Part shown: piece after piece, positions 5,429 to 7,006 of the stretch | Layout of the letters: the number at the start of each line of letters is the position of its first letter | How positions within the stretch are numbered: the first letter of the stretch is position 1 | Program-made: the position numbers and the translations under genes | Assembly (NCBI GenBank): GCA_014729705.1 | Contig: WJJK01000339.1 | Coordinates: 1-7,006 of the forward strand | Reading direction: 5' to 3' | From: Candidatus Altarchaeales archaeon | GTDB lineage: Archaea > Altiarchaeota > Altiarchaeia > IMC4 > SCGC-AAA252-I15 | Length of the DNA: 7,006 nucleotides | The notes under the pieces: generated by a model | The model's database searches: none | Seen by the model: the letters and a program-made list of their open reading frames with translations, nothing else | What the model was told of the DNA's origin: nothing

Positions 5429-7006
5429 CTAGAAATGCATGATGATGAATCTAGACAATGATGCAGTACCTAAGTTCCCGACTCTAAATACCGAGTATGA
5501 ACCTGTAGCATTCACAGCCAAAGTAGCCCCTATAGCACTCAAGCTATCATTGTCGTCTCTTACACTAAAGCTCGGGATATAAACATCCGACAACGCTGTA
5601 TTAGCCCCAGCTCCGTTCACAGCACTAGCCGGTACCGTTAAATCATAGGTAGTACCAGACCTGGCACCTGTGCGGATACGTAAGGATATCAACTGGACAT
5701 CAGCGTGTGTACCTGAAGGAGCACTAAGGACTCCTCCTGTTTTCGGGCTACCTGAGTGACTAAACGTAAACCCTAGTGTATAAGAACCTAGATCACCGGA
5801 GGTACCGCCTGCATTCGTAGTGCTTACCTCAAAAGAATTCGCGTATGAAGATGTAATAAGCGCATCTTGATATGATAGATTTGTATTCCTGATGATCACA
5901 CGATCACCCGTAGAGTGCCCGTGGTTGTTCTTGTATATCGTAAGTGTAGTCCCCGATCGACCCCATGTGAGACCCGCATACAAAGCTGAGGAAGAAACTA
6001 GCCACACCTCTTCGGATGCAGTGCTCACTACTTCATATCGACTCACATTGTTATAGAGCACCTTGTCCTCGAATGTACCCGCGCCAGTCTCACCCTGGAT
6101 GCCTGTGTCGCCCTGGATACCCTGGACCCCTGTATCACCCTGCACACCAGTATCACCCTGCGCGCCAGTCTCACCCTGGACCCCGGTATCGCCTTGGACC
6201 CCTGTATCACCCTGGACACCAGTGTCTCCTTGGACTCCTGTAAATCCTTGAGCCCCCGTGTACCCTATAGCGCCAGTCTCACCCTGGGACCCCGTAGGAC
6301 CAGGTAGACCTGTAGCTCCTATAAGGCCGGTCTCTCCTTTACCTTGAGCACCTGTCTCACCCTGGGACCCCGTAGGACCAGGTAGACCTGTAGCTCCTAT
6401 AAGACCTGTCTCTCCTTTACCCTGTGCTCCAGTCTCACCTTGAGACCCCGTAGGACCAGGTAGACCCGTCTCTCCTGGAGGGCCTCCAAAAGCTCCTGTG
6501 GGGCCTACAGCACCCTGAAGCCCCGTATCACCCTGGACACCTGTAGCGCCGGGTCCTGTGACACCCTGTATGCCTTGTACGCCCGTATCTCCTTGAGGCC
6601 CTGTGGGACCTACACCTATACCTACGGGTACCGTCAACTCAGAGGATACGAGACCTACATTAGTGACATTCGGGGTCCCTGTGACTTTCTCGATGCGCAG
6701 GTATACATAGTCCTTACCCGTGACATTTGAGCCTGTGATGGTAAAATTCAGGATATTAAAGTCATACTGAGCCGTAGCCCCTGTCGTCGTCCATGTCTGC
6801 TGATCCGTATAGAGACTACCGAGAGAGCTCACATTGTCGCCGTCATCAAAACCCTTATACGACAGCTTGAATATGGCTTGATCTCCAGCACTTATAGGAG
6901 TATCGATGACCAGCCCAAGAGTAAGCGTTATGTTTCCTGTGTCATCCCACTCATGAGGGATGGAGTGCACTGCTTCTATCTTCTCTGGACTACCGCTGCT
7001 ATCAAA
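5429..7006 (-). CDS. Collagen-like phage virion / tail fibre protein (5' end outside window)
   Basis: The frame is open from the right edge for 525 codons to TAG at 5431-5429. A GTG at 6970-6968 could be called as a start, but twelve stop-free codons precede it (FDSSGSPEKIEA) and continue the same domain, so it is probably an internal Val and the true start lies beyond 7006. Counting from the first visible codon, residues 1-132 are a beta-type domain with an IPHEWDD motif, 133-310 are Gly-X-Y collagen-like sequence, and 311-525 are a beta-rich C-terminal domain with no Cys. The N-terminal part resembles, from memory, a common phage structural domain (helix-poor, His/Trp near the start). The NNHGHSTGDRVIIRN segment resembles domains in marine phage fibres. 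Collagen-like stretches form trimeric rods in phage fibres, so a trimeric spacer linking two globular domains is inferred. It lies 20 bp upstream of the giant fibre gene on the same strand and is probably co-transcribed. The exact role, fibre or fibre-attachment protein, is not resolved. Confidence 0.92.
   Translation of the reverse strand, partial: FDSSGSPEKIEAVHSIPHEWDDTGNITLTLGLVIDTPISAGDQAIFKLSYKGFDDGDNVSSLGSLYTDQQTWTTTGATAQYDFNILNFTITGSNVTGKDYVYLRIEKVTGTPNVTNVGLVSSELTVPVGIGVGPTGPQGDTGVQGIQGVTGPGATGVQGDTGLQGAVGPTGAFGGPPGETGLPGPTGSQGETGAQGKGETGLIGATGLPGPTGSQGETGAQGKGETGLIGATGLPGPTGSQGETGAIGYTGAQGFTGVQGDTGVQGDTGVQGDTGVQGETGAQGDTGVQGDTGVQGIQGDTGIQGETGAGTFEDKVLYNNVSRYEVVSTASEEVWLVSSSALYAGLTWGRSGTTLTIYKNNHGHSTGDRVIIRNTNLSYQDALITSSYANSFEVSTTNAGGTSGDLGSYTLGFTFSHSGSPKTGGVLSAPSGTHADVQLISLRIRTGARSGTTYDLTVPASAVNGAGANTALSDVYIPSFSVRDDNDSLSAIGATLAVNATGSYSVFRVGNLGTASLSRFIIMHF
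5432..6076 (-). other. C-terminal beta-rich domain of the collagen-like protein
   Basis: About 215 residues follow the rod. The first part has the motif TIYKNNHGHSTGDRVIIRN, then a loop rich in Gly, Ser and Thr, then alternating hydrophobic strands ending in RFIIMHF at the stop. From memory, the NHG-S-GD-VIIRN pattern recurs in structural proteins of marine phages. It is probably the distal or trimerising head of this fibre. Assignment rests on motif resemblance only. Confidence 0.55.
6083..6238 (-). repeat. 18-nt (six-residue) GVQGDT/GVQGET repeat array
   Basis: Eight hexapeptides of the form G-V/A/I-Q-G-D/E-T occur back to back, with one lone GVQ triplet between the sixth and seventh. The DNA units vary mainly at third codon positions, so protein sequence is conserved more than DNA. 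The same hexapeptide makes up the collagen blocks of the downstream giant fibre. It forms the C-terminal end of the collagen rod, directly before the C-terminal domain. Confidence 0.9.
6269..6469 (-). repeat. 78-nt tandem repeat, two full copies plus a 45-nt partial copy
   Basis: The 26-residue unit starts TGLPGPTGSQGETGA and ends with QGKGETGLIGA. Copies begin at 6469, 6391 and 6313 on the minus strand, the third diverging after 45 nt. The DNA copies are nearly identical: the string cccgtaggaccaggtagacc recurs at exact 78-base spacing. Each full unit has eight Gly-X-Y triplets plus a two-residue Gly-Lys step, so the collagen register slips once per unit. Gain or loss of a unit keeps the reading frame. 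Confidence 0.93.
6611..7006 (-). other. N-terminal beta-type domain of the collagen-like protein (partial)
   Basis: The 132 visible residues before the rod alternate polar and hydrophobic positions and are rich in Thr, Asp and Gly. They include IPHEWDD, FKLSYKG and YVYLRIEKV. This resembles, from memory, a phage structural domain in which a His/Trp motif is followed by a lectin-like beta sandwich. The beginning lies outside the window, so the full size is unknown. Confidence 0.5.

Larger units (their letters stand above)
6077..6610 (-). repeat. Collagen-like Gly-X-Y region in the upstream gene
   Basis: About 178 residues with Gly at almost every third position, rich in GPT, GDT, GET, GVQ and GAQ triplets. 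Thr and Gln dominate the Y position, as in bacterial and phage collagen-like proteins that lack hydroxyproline. The register is broken several times: GP before GAT near 6550, a lone G before GPP near 6485, and GK inside each 78-nt unit. It contains two sub-arrays, listed separately. Function is inferred as a trimeric rod between the globular ends. Confidence 0.93.

Noticed and set aside
5422..5433. Perfect 12-bp palindrome tctagtactaga across the stop codon of the upstream gene
   Set aside because: One or two 12-bp palindromes are expected by chance in 7 kb. It has no loop and no T-run, so it is neither a terminator nor a supported operator.
6016..6251. Plus-strand open frames with repeated SPWTPV and YHPGHQ-like peptides
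   Set aside because: They are the antisense of the GVQGDT collagen array. Repetition without stops on one strand gives repetition without stops on the other. They have no good ribosome site, and the opposite strand has a clear collagen protein.
6083..6469. A CRISPR array in the short regular repeats
   Set aside because: The repeats are directly adjacent without unique spacers, and they translate as regular Gly-X-Y triplets in a long coding frame.
2874..6610. A eukaryotic or giant-virus collagen gene
   Set aside because: The context is bacterial-virus-like: a Shine-Dalgarno at the junction, a 20-bp gap between genes, and KW/GIGTA/SYIKG shaft repeats known from tailed phage fibres. No introns are needed to read either frame.
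6968..6970. GTG as start codon of the collagen-like protein
   Set aside because: The frame stays open for twelve more codons to the window edge, and the residues before GTG continue the same domain, so the start is outside the window.

Overview
The window looks like part of the tail-structure region of a tailed bacteriophage (Caudoviricetes, free or integrated). All recognisable coding is on the minus strand. It consists of two very long, adjacent genes for repetitive, beta-rich, collagen-containing virion proteins, both cut by the window edges. No host gene, RNA gene, integrase, insertion sequence or CRISPR array is visible. The host cannot be named from the sequence. Several domain styles match, from memory, fibre proteins common in aquatic and metagenomic phage genomes.

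Reading on the minus strand from right to left: (1) 7006-5429 is the 3' part of a gene with an N-terminal beta-type domain, about 178 residues of Gly-X-Y collagen-like sequence including a 78-nt tandem repeat, and a C-terminal beta domain ending at a TAG. (2) 5428-5409 is a 20-bp gap holding a Shine-Dalgarno-like AAGG. (3) 5408-1 is one uninterrupted frame of 1802 codons, starting at ATG with no stop before the left edge. Because it never closes inside the window it is easy to overlook, yet it explains 77% of the sequence. There is no gene-free stretch longer than 20 bp.

The giant protein is a chain of modules: a unique N-terminal domain (1-156), collagen block 1 (157-200), module A (201-418), a middle fibre domain (about 458-756), a Gly-rich linker, collagen block 2 (814-845), module B (846-1064, a divergent copy of A), then a long C-terminal shaft. 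The shaft is built from KW repeats (three copies), GIGTA-type repeats and a tandem pair of SYIKG modules. The last KW repeat lies about 100 bp from the left edge, so the shaft probably continues and its tip is not visible.

The two genes are spaced like an operon and share the same collagen vocabulary (GVQGDT/GVQGET). They probably encode two fibres, or a fibre and its attachment partner, of one adhesion apparatus. I see no sign of a defence, toxin or other novel enzymatic system. The interesting content is the modular duplication and the in-phase repeats that could let these fibre genes recombine.
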